Assembly: GCA_015680685.1 (NCBI GenBank)
Contig: MNCI01005871.1
Coordinates: forward strand, 99,752-161,751
From: Gnetum montanum
Lineage: Eukaryota > Streptophyta > Gnetopsida > Gnetales > Gnetaceae
Direction of reading: 5' to 3'
Length of the DNA stretch: 62,000 nucleotides
Below, one piece after another: positions 23,061 through 34,905 of this stretch. The first letter of the stretch is position 1; each line of letters begins with the position of its first letter. Under the pieces are notes generated by a model. That model did not search any database. It had not been told where the DNA came from and saw only the letters and a list, made by a program, of their open reading frames with translations. The position numbers and the translations under genes are program-made.

Positions 23061-25692
23061 GTGCGTTGAGCTCTGTTTTTGGTTTGAAGGAGGTCCCAAA
23101 ACTTTATTTGGCACGGAGGTATTTAGATGTTCAACTGCTTGTGATGGTGAGGGCTTAGTTGGATTGTTGGTTATGAAGAAAGGTCTTTTCAGCATAAGAT
23201 TGTTAGAACCAACTACAGTTTGAGGATTTGAAGCCCTCATGACATTGGGTTGTTGCAGTTGAGTGGGGAATACCCCTTGCATTGTTGGAACGGGTGGTAG
23301 TGGAGCTGTCGGTATAAGAGTTGCGGGTGGATTCAGAGGATGGTATGCATGTGGTGTGTCTCTTCCAGGAGAAGGGGTCCTATAGTACTCTCGAGCTTGG
23401 TAGTGACGTGGTGGTGTCACACGACCAACAGAGTTATGTGGAGAGATTGGCTACTGCACATAGTAGCCATATGGATCTAGTTATTGGTAAGGGTATTGTT
23501 GCCTAGGCAGTGGCATCTCCCATGACTATGGGTATTGCCACTACTAGTGTTGTTCAATAGGTTGTGGTGGAGTTCCACTTGGATAATATGTTAATGGTTG
23601 GTGGAACTGCCTTGGGTTACCTTGGGAATAAGGTAACCGATGAGGTGCTTGCTGTTTGTTAAGTCTTGGGTTGAGTGCATACACCCCAAACTCTTGTAGA
23701 TGTGAGATTATTGGGCAACATCCCTTAGGATGGTCATATTGGTAGATCTCACATTCATCGTCATTGTCTATATCTGAATCCACAACCTCTTCGGTGATAG
23801 CCATTTTCCTCTTACCTTTGTTACATGCATGGTCCAAATCCCTCTTCTTCTTTTTACCATGGTTACTACTTCACTCCTTAGACTCCTCTACGATTGTTAG
23901 AACGGTTTCAAATCTACTATCTAAGGAGTCCCACATTTGGTCTACCTTAGCTGACACTTCTGTTGTTAATTTCAGAAGTGGCAAGGTTTTCCTACTTACC
24001 AACTCTTCAAGTGGTGACTCATCCTCCTCCTCATAGAATCTCACTCTCCTCTTTCAGAGGGAAGGATCGCGGTTATACTCTTCCATGCTTTCTCTCTTGC
24101 GTAGCTCTCCTTCTTCCTTAGCTACTTGCTCCAACAATCTATGAACTTCATGGGACCTAAGTTCTGATAATCTCCTTTGGGCATATGTCCCAAGGGTTCT
24201 CCTGGTTTCATATCTTAGCCCATCTACGAGATGGCGTAGTTGATCCCGTTGTGCATAACCATGGCCCGGGCAACGATGTAACAGTGCATAATAATGGCCC
24301 ATGGTAGCATCCAAGGATTTGTAATTTCCTTGCTTCCATCCTTGGATCTTTTTTCATAAGTTGGACACTCAGGAGTATGTTTAATACTTATCCATAAACA
24401 GTTCTAGCATCGTACTCCACCTCCTAATGGTTTCTGGTTCTAAGGACCGGTACCAGCTTTCTACTTCTTTTATGAGTGTCCTTGGGAATAAATTTAATTT
24501 TTTTCATTCATTCTCAATGTTCTGCAAGGCACAAGCATCGTGAAATGCTTATAAGTGGTTCTACGGATCAACATTGTATCCCCCCTCAAATCGTGAGATA
24601 TTATTCATGTCTAGTCTCTTTATCCAACTATCTTTTTGGTGCCTTGTAGGTATTCTAACGGCCTCCGTAATGTCTAACATGCTTCGGGTTGCAAGTAGGG
24701 GTTCTTCATTGTCATTTCTCTCATGGCGTCTATGATGCCTACACGGTTCCCTACTTTTCCTTCTTTCATGCCTTAATTCTCTAGAGTGCCCTCGTCCTCT
24801 CTCTCAACTCTCTCGTTGAGGTTTCTCACTATGTTTACCCTTATCCTCATGGTTAGGTTCCTTGGGACTGCATCCTGATGTTGAAGGAGAGGGTGAATGT
24901 TGCGATGAAGGGGAAGAAGAAGAAGAACCATTGCCATGATGATGTTCTCTACCTTCTCTTCGGTGGTCCCGGTTCTGATCGTGATGACGATTAGAATGCT
25001 CATCCTTGTCATGTGCTCGTGTTCCCTCATTNGCCATGATGATGTTCTCTACCTTCTCTTCGGTGGTCCCGGTTCTGATCGTGATGACGATTAGAATGCT
25101 CATCCTTGTCATGTGCTCGTGTTCCCTCATTGAACACTTGGTGTTCTTGGGGATCAGAACCAAGGTTGTGAATCGTGAAGCACAAGTTCTGATACACCAC
25201 CTCCTGACCATTGTTAGGAGGGGGAACATCATTTTGTGGAGAACCTATGAAAACAAGTTCACCACCCTCAATTTCATTTAAGACTGGTGAAGCATGATGG
25301 GGGCCTTTACCCTTCAACGATGTGTGATAACTCTCCTGTCACAAGTCTTGTTGATGTTGCTCTTCTGTGGGATGGTAGTTCCTTGCGTTGTAATCGCATG
25401 CAACGTAATCAGCGTATAATTGTGACATGCCTATTCGTGCAAGGGCATGAAGGAGCATGTTAGGGGATACTCTGTCTGGAGGCAACACTATGTTACCCTA
25501 CAAGTCTCTCCAATGCAGTTGTTCGTCTTGATGGAAGACAAAGGTAAAGTTGGGTATATATTCATCATGATGAATATATACCACACTGAATTGTTGAGGA
25601 ACTGGTGGTTCTTGGTTATGTGTGTTGTGCCGCCGACTGTCTCTCGTGTTGTTCCTAGGTGGTAAAGTGCTTTTGTATGAAGAAGAAGAGAT
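23061..25692 (-). pseudogene. Element B gag remnant
   Basis: Gag would form the particle shell. The N-terminal part matches C (SSSSYKSTLPPR, NFTFVFHQDEQL), but the start codon position reads ATC at 25692..25690. The central part (24314..24054) holds MGHYYALLHRCPGHGYAQRD and RTLGTYAQRRLSELRSH, a retrotransposon gag-type helical segment. A conserved YQYDHPKGCCPIISHLQE segment follows (about 23740..23690), then a P/Q/Y-rich tail (23640..23250). A 99-base perfect duplication around an N (24933..25131) is probably artificial. Confidence 0.8.
24933..25131. other. 99-bp perfect duplication around an N (25032): uncollapsed contig overlap
   Basis: Bases 24933..25031 are repeated without change at 25033..25131, separated by a single N. 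The other members of the family (C, about 36600..36720) have one copy. The pattern is that of two contig ends laid end to end. Confidence 0.85.
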
Positions 25693-25817
25693 TTTGTCTT
25701 ATTCAGTGTGCTAATTACCGTTATGTTATTTTTCTCTTGATTAACCCTAAGGGTTTGTTCTAGCTCCCAATGATGTAAATGATTTCCTATGTTCTACGTA
25801 GCACACAAATAACTAAG

Positions 25818-25835
25818 TCCCCGGCAATGATGTCA
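25818..25835 (-). other. Element B primer binding site (tRNA-Asp type)
   Basis: It lies one base inside the 5' LTR. On the - strand it matches tggcgccgttgccgggga, the Athila primer site complementary to tRNA-Asp, at 14 of 18 positions. All four mismatches are C-to-T or G-to-A type. Confidence 0.75.
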
Positions 25836-25836
25836 A

Positions 25837-26636
25837 TGATGAGTGGTGAGGTACCCCTACACTCAACCATACGAATACGAGCATGCATGCACGATCCAGT
25901 CAAACTCCAAGGACTAAGTGCTTACACGCCTTATGGAACACTTAAGATTAATCAATCATTGTCCTCCCAAACTTACTTATATTTGTCACAGTTTTATGGT
26001 TAAGTAAGTTTGAGGTATGTGATTTTTATGTTTTTTATCTTTTTATCGCCTATGCTAAGAGGTGAAGGGTGAAGAGACTAAGTAACTAACTTTCACTAAC
26101 TAAGCTTTAATTGTCCTGGCATCAGTATCTGTTCCCACTTGCCGTTCACACCCTGAACCAATGTAACGCTGCTGGGATTACCAAACGCTATTTGTTACTG
26201 GGTTACCAAACATAGCACACGTGCTTGAAGCGGTCATACTGAATGCACTTAACTAGGAGTTGAGGGTTGAGAGAGATTAATTATCTAAGAAAGTATTTAA
26301 GCATTTAACATTAATTAATTCCAATTTAGCTTAGTCCATGCATTGCAAGGTTTATCAGAAAGTTTGTCTTTATTTCCGTACACAAATGTGTGCTTAGGTA
26401 CAATTTGCTCGAATAAAGATCCATTCACTTTGAGACTCCTACTGCGGGCACATGGAAATTATTCTATCTCTAGAATGGTAAAACTACCAAAGTTTAGCTA
26501 AGGGTCTAGATCTAGATGGGAAAACAAGGGAGAGCCACCTCTTATTTATAGAATTCGCGACGGGCTGCGATATCGCGTACGCAATATCGCAAGGGTTGAC
26601 ACGATATCATGGCCCACACGATATCGCATCCCATCA
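25837..26636 (-). repeat. Element B right (5') LTR
   Basis: 800 bp, from tgatgagtgg to gcatcccatca. In transcription sense (right to left): U3 with GATATC dyads from 26636, TATA box TATAAATA (26550..26541), AATAAA (26374..26369), then a long U5. The TATA box is only about 90 bases from the LTR edge, so the U3 is very short. Confidence 0.92.
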
Positions 26637-26823
26637 GTTATGTAACTCTTTGTAACATTATGTAACTCTTTTGTAACTCTAATCTATAAAATATATAATT
26701 AAACTCTAGTGCAATTGTGAACATGGGGCAAGGGGTGATCTTGCTAAACCACGAAAAATCTATGTGTTCTATGTGTGTTTGTTTTTCTTGTTCATGTTTT
26801 TTCACTTGATTTATTCCCTAACA
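26637..26823 (+). repeat. Copia D 3' LTR, second part
   Basis: It starts with the duplicated gttat (26637..26641) and continues the copia LTR to attccctaaca. It is followed by taggt (26824..26828), the right target duplication of D. Confidence 0.92.
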
Positions 26824-26828
26824 TAGGT

Positions 26829-28361
26829 AACCCTCTCCTAATGCACATTAATTTCCATGATAGCATTCTTTTACTATGGTTGTGTTGGCAATTCCCTTAC
26901 ATAACAAGAGGTGGCATTGGTGGTAGAGGATTCAGGTGTTGATTAGAATGACGAATTGTTAGTGGCATGAATTTGGATTAGTCTTTAGCGACATCGATTT
27001 GTGGTATTCTGTTGGATAGTACTATGACATCTAAACAACTACATTACTAGGTGATACTAGATGTTGGACAAAGTATCCATACAGATTTGGTTGTCTATAT
27101 GGATATTGTTCGCGAGGCGGTGGCATAGAGGTTGTTGCCATTGTTGATAATAGTGCTCCTGTGGCTGCAACAAAGCTCCACTAGGATAATACATTGGTCG
27201 AAGGTTCTGTTGGTAGTTACCTTGAGGATAAGGTAACCGTTTAGGCATTAGTCTTTTAACAAATTTGGGATTGAGTGCATATGCCCCTGTCTCTTGTAGA
27301 TGTGTCATAACTAGGCAACATCCCTTGGGATGTTCGTATCGACACATAGTGCAACCTTCCTCATCTGTGGAGCTAGTGTCTATGCACTTAGCCATTGAAG
27401 CAACTTTGCCTTTTCATCCAAAATCTTTCTTTTTCCTCTTATCTTTGCCTTTTCCAAAGGCTTGCTTAGTTATTTCCTCTATAATCTTTAATGCAGTTGT
27501 AAATTTTTCATTAAAATAATTCCACATTTTCTTTACTTTGGTTACGATGTCATTTACAGATTTCTATATCGGTAGAGTCTTTTTCTAGATAGCTTGATCC
27601 AAGGTTTCCTCCTTTTGGGTACTGTAGACCTGTGCATGTCTTTTTTGAATTAATGGATCTTTGTTATACTCTTCAGTTGATTCCCTCTTTCTTAGGTCAT
27701 CTTCTCCTTTGCCACTTAATCAATTAGTCTTTGGATGTGATGGGTAGTCATTTTTGATAACCTGCCTTGGGCGTAAACCCCACGAGTTTCTCTGGATTTG
27801 CTCTGCAACCCATCTACAATCTGCCTAAGTTGTTCCCTTGGTGAAATTTTGTGGCCTAGGCATCTGTGCAATAGTGAATAGTATTTGCCCATTGCTACAT
27901 CAAGGGTCTCATGAGTCCTTGACTTCCATCCTTGGATTTGTTTTCTTAGGTTAGATACTCGTGAATAAGTTTGATATTTATCATTGAAGAGTTAAAGCAT
28001 GGTATTCCAGCATCTAATTGATTCAGTTTCTAGTGCTCTATACTAGCTCTTCGCCTCTTTCACAAGTGTTATGAGAAACAACTTTAATTTTTGCCAATCA
28101 CTTTCTATATTTTGTAGGGTGCACGCATCATGGAAAGCTTGAAGGTGATATTGTGGATTAACATTATAGCCACCTTCAAATTTAGGCATGTTGTTCATGT
28201 CTATTTGTTTGATTTGGTTATCCCTCATGTGCTTGGTTGGGATGTGAATAGTTTCTTGGATATTGATCATACTATGGTTTGCCATCAGGGGTTCATTATC
28301 TTAATAAGGTTTATGTGCTCTATTGTAGCAGTGTCCCCTTTTGTGCTCATGCCTTTTCTAA
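26829..28361 (-). pseudogene. Element A gag, middle part between insertions D and C
   Basis: The - strand reads an open segment of 112 codons (27395..27057). It contains CTMCRYEHPKGCCLVMTHLQ and a P/Q/Y-rich tail (LPYPQGNYQQNLRPMYYPSG), collinear with gag of B and C. Further right, FEGGYNVNPQYHLQAFHDAC (28190..28120) is the central gag region. The piece stops at the target site of C. Here the Cys-rich segment keeps C-x2-C-x3-H-x3-C-C, whereas B and C have lost the second Cys. Confidence 0.75.
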
Positions 28362-28366
28362 TCCTC
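28362..28366. other. Target site duplication TCCTC (left) of gypsy C
   Basis: tcctc is repeated at 38201..38205 after the right LTR of C. Sequence on both sides is gag of element A. Confidence 0.9.
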
Positions 28367-29165
28367 TGATGAGCGACGAGGTGCCCCTATGCTCAACCAT
28401 ACGAATACGAGTGTTTCATGCACGATCCAGTTGAATTCCAAGGACTAAGTGCCTATGCGTCTCTGTGGAATAATAACAGGTTGATTAATCATTATCTTAG
28501 CAAACTTACTTGTATGTCATGGTTGTATGGTTAAGTAAGCTTGAGGCATATGATTTTTATGGCTTTTATGTGTTTTATATCTTGCACTAATAAGGAGGGG
28601 AGAGAGAAATAACTAAGTACTTAATCTAAATCAACTATTCACTAACTAAGTTCTAAGTGCTCCTAACACCAGTATCCATTCCCACTTGCCGTACACATCC
28701 TTAACCGATGCAATGCTATTGCGATTACCAAATGCTAATCGTTACTGGGTTACCATGCGCTACTGAGTGTATTTAACTAAGAGAGCTGTAAGGTGAGAGA
28801 GATCATTAATTAACTAGAAAAGCATTAAATAATAATTAACACTAATTAATCTATTTTGTATGCTGCAAGGTTTATCATAAAGTTCATCTTTATTGTTGTA
28901 CACAAAGTATGCTCAGGTACACAATGCTCGAATAAAGATCCGTTCACTCTATGACTCCTACTGCAAGCACACAAAAATAAGTCTAACTCTAGAGGGAGAA
29001 AATGACAAGAGTTTGGCAAAGGGACTAACTTCTAACAGTTGAGACCAAGGGCGCCACCTCTTATTTATAGGCAAGGAGGTAGGCTGCGATATCGGGTATT
29101 TGACATCGCATGATCGATCCGATATCGTGGACACGATATCGCGTATGCGATATCACGGTTCATCA
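28367..29165 (-). repeat. Element C left (3') LTR
   Basis: It starts tgatgagcga and ends cggttcatca. It carries the conserved TATA box (rc of cttatttata, about 29060) and (A)ATAAA (rc of tttatt, about 28889), and GATATC dyads between 29085 and 29155. Confidence 0.9.
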
Positions 29166-29180
29166 TACCCCCATGACTGA
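29166..29180 (-). other. Element C polypurine tract
   Basis: The - strand reads tcagtcatgggggta against the 3' LTR, the same as in B. Confidence 0.75.
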
Positions 29181-31170
29181 ATGAAAACTCATCCTCGAGT
29201 TCCTTACAAAATATTGGAAAGGTATGGGATTATTAACTGAATGACCATTGATGGTGGAATGGGTTGACTAACTCCACATGCCTAGTGAACGGATCAACAA
29301 TACAATATATGACAGCATTAATGTTCATGACCACAAAAGTGAACATTGTACATAACGACATCCAACCTTATTTGACAGCTGGAAGAGAAGAAGAAGAGAG
29401 AGAAAAAAGAATAAGATGTGTTGCTGCCAATGCCAATATTGTGCCTTCCGTTGTTTGTCCATAGCCACACCACCAATCTTTCTCCTTTCATAAACATTCT
29501 AGTTCTGGTCCATTCTAAGTGTTTCCTCCTAGCCCAGTCCCTTGTTGTATGATCACTATCTACACACACAACACAGTCACAAATGAGTGAGGATAGGTAA
29601 ATCACAATGCAGTCGATACCTTGCCTCAATGTTAAGTGCATTGGCTAAGTTGTGGTTATGGCAAATATTGATTCTGGAGTTTTAACACTGGTGACTACCT
29701 AAGGTGTAGGGGTTAGGAAAAGTTGAAAAAATTGTGCCAGGGCCCCCATGACTAAGAGTGAACCTCTAGTAGCAATAGGATGGAAAAAGATAAGGAATAA
29801 GAAAGATGGAGAAAAGTAATAATGGCAACGTGAAGAAAATGGATGTCATGGATGGGGATGAAAAAAAATTGTTGATTACAGGAAATGTTTAAGGGAAAGA
29901 AGTTAACAAATGTACCAAAAAGGAATGCCAGTGGATCCTCCCCAAAGTAGGCTCATGCCTTTAATGCCCTAACAAACCCACAAACCAAAGAGTCTGTAGG
30001 CTCTAGGAATGTCAATTGGAAGCAAGAGTTAAAAACTTACCCATAAGAAATTACCAAGGAAGAACAATGCATCAACCAAGATACAAACTAATGATAAAAT
30101 CGACAATGAGATGAGAAATGGAAAAGAAAGGTGGAGAGTAGAGAACGGACTGGAAACCTAAGAACAAGGTTATGTAAAGTCCCTTGTGTGTTTCATGGTT
30201 AATGTGACCAAGTAGAACTCATTCAAAATCTAGGCTCAACAATCCACATTCAGTGACCTCGCATCCACACATTTGACTAGCCCATCCCCTTGAAGTAACA
30301 AGAATGCCTCTACAAAAAGTTACCACCATTCCAAGGAGAGCAAGATGGAGAACCAGGAAGCGAGAAAGGGCTTGAGTTAGAGGGAACCTTCAAGCATGGG
30401 TAACATGTCTTTCTAGTGCCATAACTAGTGTGTGTAGCCCAAGTTCATTATTGTGCCTAAGGGGTGTGCTTTGAATTCTCACTATTTTTTTTTGTGTTTT
30501 TCGCATGAGAACCACACCATGCAAAGACTTATTTTTATGTATTCAACTTTCGATGATTTGATGAATGGTCAGAATGGTAGAAAACCCAAGCAAAAAGCAT
30601 CCAAGCACTCAAGAGAATAGCCAGTACAAATGCATAGAATCCCCTTGAAGTCATACCCTTTTCATCCTTTGAGTCTTTCCTTAGCCTAAAAAATACTTAA
30701 CCACCAATTCGTTAATAGTTTTATTAGAGAAAGGGACTATACAGTTCTAAGCCAAGGGAGATCATAGGATTTGATGGATGCATGAATGTCATGGACTCAT
30801 TACTTGTTTAATCAAAAGAACCATACTTTAATATCAACATCATACTTCAAAGCTAAAATCCAAACATTAGCAATCAATATGATATTATTCATGCCACCAT
30901 CATGAACACTTATTGGGTGATGAACAAAACAAAACAAAATAAAGTAATCACACAAAAAAATGGTAAAAATATGAACGATGGTGTAAAACAGAAAAATTAA
31001 AAAAATGTACAAAACAAAAATGTGTAAAACAAAAGACGTGTAAAAAAAAGTATGTAAAACAAAAATTTAGAAAGAACTGAGGGCCTTCAATGATTAGCAA
31101 GGGTGGCCATCTCCCCCATGACTAAGTTGGAAGGAGGAGATCTGAAATAATGAGCATGGCTACCTACCTA
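29181..31170. other. Element C 3' untranslated region
   Basis: No gene is recognised. It is collinear with 17514..19420 of B, including the conserved block 29340..29590 and the block at 29935 (cctccccaaagtaggctcat). An A-rich tandem repeat with units like aaaatgtgtaaaacaa lies at about 30945..31075. Confidence 0.6.
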
Positions 31171-31179
31171 AAGAGGTAG

Positions 31180-32473
31180 CATATGTTCTAGCTATCCTAA
31201 TCTCATGGAAGGGTTTTGTTTGTTGTATGTTGACTAATAGTCTCTTATCTGGGCTCATAGGTTTGTATATGGTCATGGCTCCTAAAGGAAAAGTTGCATA
31301 GATAATGTAAGGTCCTTCCCACAGTGTTTGAAATTTGGTCTATTGTGACACATGTGTGGGGTTCCAGTAGAAAACCTTATCTCCGGGTTGATACTTAACT
31401 TTCCTGATTTTCAGGTCATGACGTTTTTTATTAAATGCTTTGTGTAACTCATTAGATGATAGGGCAGCTAATCAGTTCTCGTCTAGCAAGTTAAGAGTCA
31501 TCAACCTTTGTTTTTGTGCTAGATCAAGGTCAAAGTTGAGGTCACAAGTCATGGCTAGCGTATGGAGCTCAGTTTGGATAGGGAGCATTGGAAGTTTTTC
31601 ATACACTAATTCATAGGGAGAGTAGACTATGGGGAGTTTCCATGTGGAGCGATATGCCCAAAGAGTATCATTCAGTTTAGTGCTCCAGTCTCCCCTATAC
31701 TTGCTAATGGTTCTAGTCAATATCTTAGTAATCTCCCTATTGGTGACCTCGACTTGACCATTTGCTTAGGGGTGGTATGGTGTAGTGAATTTGTGCTCAA
31801 CTCCCAAGTGTTGCATTAACTTCCAAAAAGTTGCACTTGTAAAGTGTGTACCATTATCTGATATAAGTGCACATGGCACACTAAACCTATTGACAACTTG
31901 TTGTTGAACAAATCGTGCAGCTGTAGATGATGTGCAATCTTTAATGGTAGTTGCTTCAACCCATTTTGTTAAGTAGTCTACGGTAACTATGATGTAAGCT
32001 TTTCGATTGGACATTGGTGTAATGGGCCCCATGAAATTGATTTCCCAAATTTCAGAGGATTCTAATGGTTGGATCCATTGTTGTGGACCCTCCATTCTAG
32101 CAGTCATTCCCCCATCATGTTGACAGTGCTCACAAGATTGGATGAATTAATGGGTGTCCCGGAATAAGGTAGGCCAATAATACCCTACAAGCAGGATCTT
32201 AATGGCTATTTTTCTCCCAGCATAATGACCCCCACAAGGGCCATCATGAGCATCTCGGAGAACTCTCAGTTGATCTCTATTGGGAACACACCAACGAACC
32301 AAGCCATCAAGACATACTTTGTAAAGTTGTTCATTGATCATTATAAGGTACTTGGCTCTGTGAAGAAACTGTTGTTTCTTCTTAAGGTCTAGCTCTTGTG
32401 GTGTTTGTTGGGTAAGGAGATAGGTAAGAATGCTACTGTACCAATTTGTCTTCGTGGGTGATTGGTTAGTCAC
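31180..32473 (-). pseudogene. Element C integrase remnant
   Basis: The HHCC side reads HDGPCGGHYAGRKIAIKIL, then C..CQ (about 32250..32115). The core reads EIWEINFMGPITPMSNRKAY (32060..32000): the first catalytic position is Asn, while A and B have Asp. LISDNGTHFTSATF and YHP follow to 31766. The Glu side and C-terminal part (31720..31190) include LPIVYSPYELVYEKLP. Stops occur between segments. Confidence 0.85.
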
Positions 32474-32479
32474 TACACT

Positions 32480-33780
32480 GGCAAAGAGAAACTCATCAAG
32501 GAAGTGATCAGAAATGGGATACTCATCCTCTTTGCTGTCCTAGCGCAACCGAGATAAATGATTGGCAACTACATTCTCGATGCCTTTATGATCGATCATC
32601 GTTAGATCGAACTCTTGTAGGATTACCAAACATCGTATAATACAGGGGCTTACCATTGGCTTATTCATGAGGAACCGGATTGCACTATGATCTGTGTATG
32701 AATACTTTGTATCCCAATACATAGTGCCTAAATTTTTCTAGTGTAAACACTACAACCATTAATTCTTTTTCTGTAGTAGTGTAATTAAGTTGTGCACCAG
32801 CTATACTTCTATTTTCACAGTGGATGTAATAAGGATGTTTTTGATCATCTAACTGTGTAAGTACAGCTCCTAAGGCATAGTTGGATGCATCAGTCATGAC
32901 ATGGAATGGTCTAGACCAGTCAAGAGCTTATAGAATGGGTGTTTCTACCAACTTCTGCTTTAGAGTTTAGAAAGCTAGTTCGCATTCCCTGGTCCACTTG
33001 AAGGGTACATCCTTTTTCGTTAGCTCTACCAATGGTTTGGAAATCTTCAAAAAGTTCTCTATGAATCTCTTATAGTAGCCAATGTGTCCAAGGAATGACC
33101 AAATATCTTTGATAGTTTTCGGTTGACGGGTAATTGCTTGGATGACCTTGATTTTTTGAGGGTCTACCTCTATCCCTATATGTGAAATTTTATGCCCAAG
33201 TACTACAACTTCTTGGACCATTAAATTGTTTTTCTGCTAGTTGAGCCTTAGATTAGTCTCTACACATCTTTTCAGCACTTACTCTAACTGGTCTAAGGCT
33301 TAATCAAAGATTGCTCTGTAAGTGGAGAAGTCATCCATAAAGACTTTCACACCATTTCCTATTTGCTGCTAGAATATGCTTAGAACTAAGCGTTGAAACA
33401 TGGCAGGGGCATTGCATAAGCCAAATGACATTTTTTTGTATGCAAACGTTTCCCAAGGAGTGGTGAACGTAGTTTTGGCTTGGTCTTCTAGGGCTATTTG
33501 TATTTGGTTGTATCTGCTATAGCCATCCAGAAAACTATAATAGCAATGCCTTACAATTGTGTCCAAGACTTGGTCAACAAATGGCAACGGAAAGTGATCC
33601 TTGAATGTTGCCATGTTTAGCAATCTAAAATCTATACACAACCTCCATTTGCCTCCCTTTTTAGGCATGATTACCAAGGGGCTAACCTGTTCGCTATCAG
33701 CAATGGGATATATGAACCTAGCCTTTAGAAGCTATTCAATTTCTTCTTTTACTACTTACTTCAGCTTTGGGTTCAATCGC
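32480..33780 (-). pseudogene. Element C reverse transcriptase / RNase H remnant
   Basis: RT: PKKGGKWRLCIDFRLLN, DHFPLPFVDQVLD and SFLDGYSRYNQI, then FGLCNAPAMFQR (33677..33369), and the catalytic GVKVFMDDFST near 33352..33322. Connection and RNase H: VLGHKISHIGIEVDPQKI and SFLGHIGYYKRFI (33221..32967), and MTDASNYALGAVLTQLDD (32897). This is the clearest Athila-like RT in the window. Stops separate the open parts. Confidence 0.9.
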
Positions 33781-34269
33781 CTCTGTGGTTGTTTTTGAGG
33801 CTTCATGGAGGAGTCAGTGTAAATCCTATGCTGGCATATCCTAGAATCTATTCTAGTTAATTTTGGATATGACCAGGTGAAGGCTTTTGACCATTTGTTT
33901 ATTACCTTTTGCAGATTCTCTTTTTGTTGCAGAGCAAGTCTTGCTTTGATGATTACCAATTTTCCATTCTTAAGGAATGTGTATTCCATACCAGTGGGTA
34001 ATGGTTTTAGCTCTAGGGGCTCTTGTTTAAATTTCTTGGGAATTTCCAACTTCCCCCAGTTGATGTTTTCTAAGTTAGGACTGGGAAGTTGGTTATGGAC
34101 TTGTTCGAATGCATCAATACTATCTATATAAGCATAAGTCAAACCCTCAATTAGTTCCATGCATAGAAGTGAGCTGCTTTCTTGATTAGCTATCAGCCAC
34201 TGGGTGTCTTCTTGTCTCCTGGCTGCTGCATATAGGCACCTTTGTATGTTGATCATTTGTGCACACTAG

Positions 34270-34905
34270 TTGCATGCAGGCAATGTTAAACTTTTCACAA
34301 CCCATGATCTCTACATGCAATTACACCCTATGTCATTGTATGCGATGCATGGAACCTTCTTCTTCTCGATCTTTCCAAAAGTGTTTTCCTTAGATATTTC
34401 TAGGGAAAGATCGTGGATACCTAGGCATGCATCAATAGTGCTTAGCCATGCCCTTCCAATTATGATTGGTAAGTCCCCCTTATTGTTATTCACTTGAATC
34501 ACTAGGAAGTCAATTGGATATGACCACCCACAAATAGTGGTAACAATGTCCTCCACTAATCCCAAGGGAACAGTGATGGATTAGTGGGCTAACTCTAAAC
34601 GAACATTGCTCTCTTTTAATGGGGGCAGGTTCCAAGCCTTATACATTTCTTGGGATATTAGGTTGACATCGGAACTTGAATCCAAAAGAGCTTTGCATAA
34701 CTTATTCCCAGTGATTTGTAGATATATTAGGGGACTCCCAGGATTAGAGAATTTCTTGGAAAGGTGGCCAACTTTGATCCAATCAGTAATGACATGTGTT
34801 AACATGATCGTATGCGTTGAATGCGGTGTTAATTTCGAAGGGGGCTCTGAAGCTTTAGTTAATTCGAAGGCATCCAAAGACTCAATCACTTGGGGTTGCA
34901 AAAAC
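34270..34905 (-). pseudogene. Element C protease remnant
   Basis: The - strand reads WIKVGHLSKKFSNPGSPLIY, then CKALLDSSSDVNLISQEMY, where the active-site D-S-G is DSS. After a stop it continues GWSYPIDFLVIQVNNNKGDL and PIIIGRAWLSTIDACL. The fold order agrees with A and B. Confidence 0.75.

Larger units (their letters stand above)
16686..26636 (-). mobile_element. Element B: Ty3/gypsy Athila-like retrotransposon
   Basis: A 9.95-kb structurally complete element on the - strand. The 5' LTR is 25837..26636 and the 3' LTR 16686..17498, with a tRNA-Asp-like primer site, gag, protease, RT/RNase H, integrase and polypurine tract. The target duplication GTTAT is perfect. A hand alignment of the first ~195 bases of the two LTRs shows about 18 differences, mostly C/T or G/A, so the insertion is not recent. 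The coding frames carry stops, gag has lost its start codon, and the protease active site is deleted. Confidence 0.92.
12427..26823 (+). mobile_element. Element D: Ty1/copia retrotransposon (interrupted by element B)
   Basis: A complete copia element on the + strand, about 4.4 kb once B and its duplication are removed. It has a 5' LTR of 266 bp, an initiator-Met tRNA primer site, one gag-pol frame, a polypurine tract, and a 3' LTR split by element B. Domain order is gag, CCHC knuckle, protease, integrase, reverse transcriptase, RNase H; integrase before RT defines the copia superfamily. It is flanked by the perfect duplication TAGGT. It is inactive, with at least a dozen in-frame stops and a deleted RT core. 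Confidence 0.92.
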
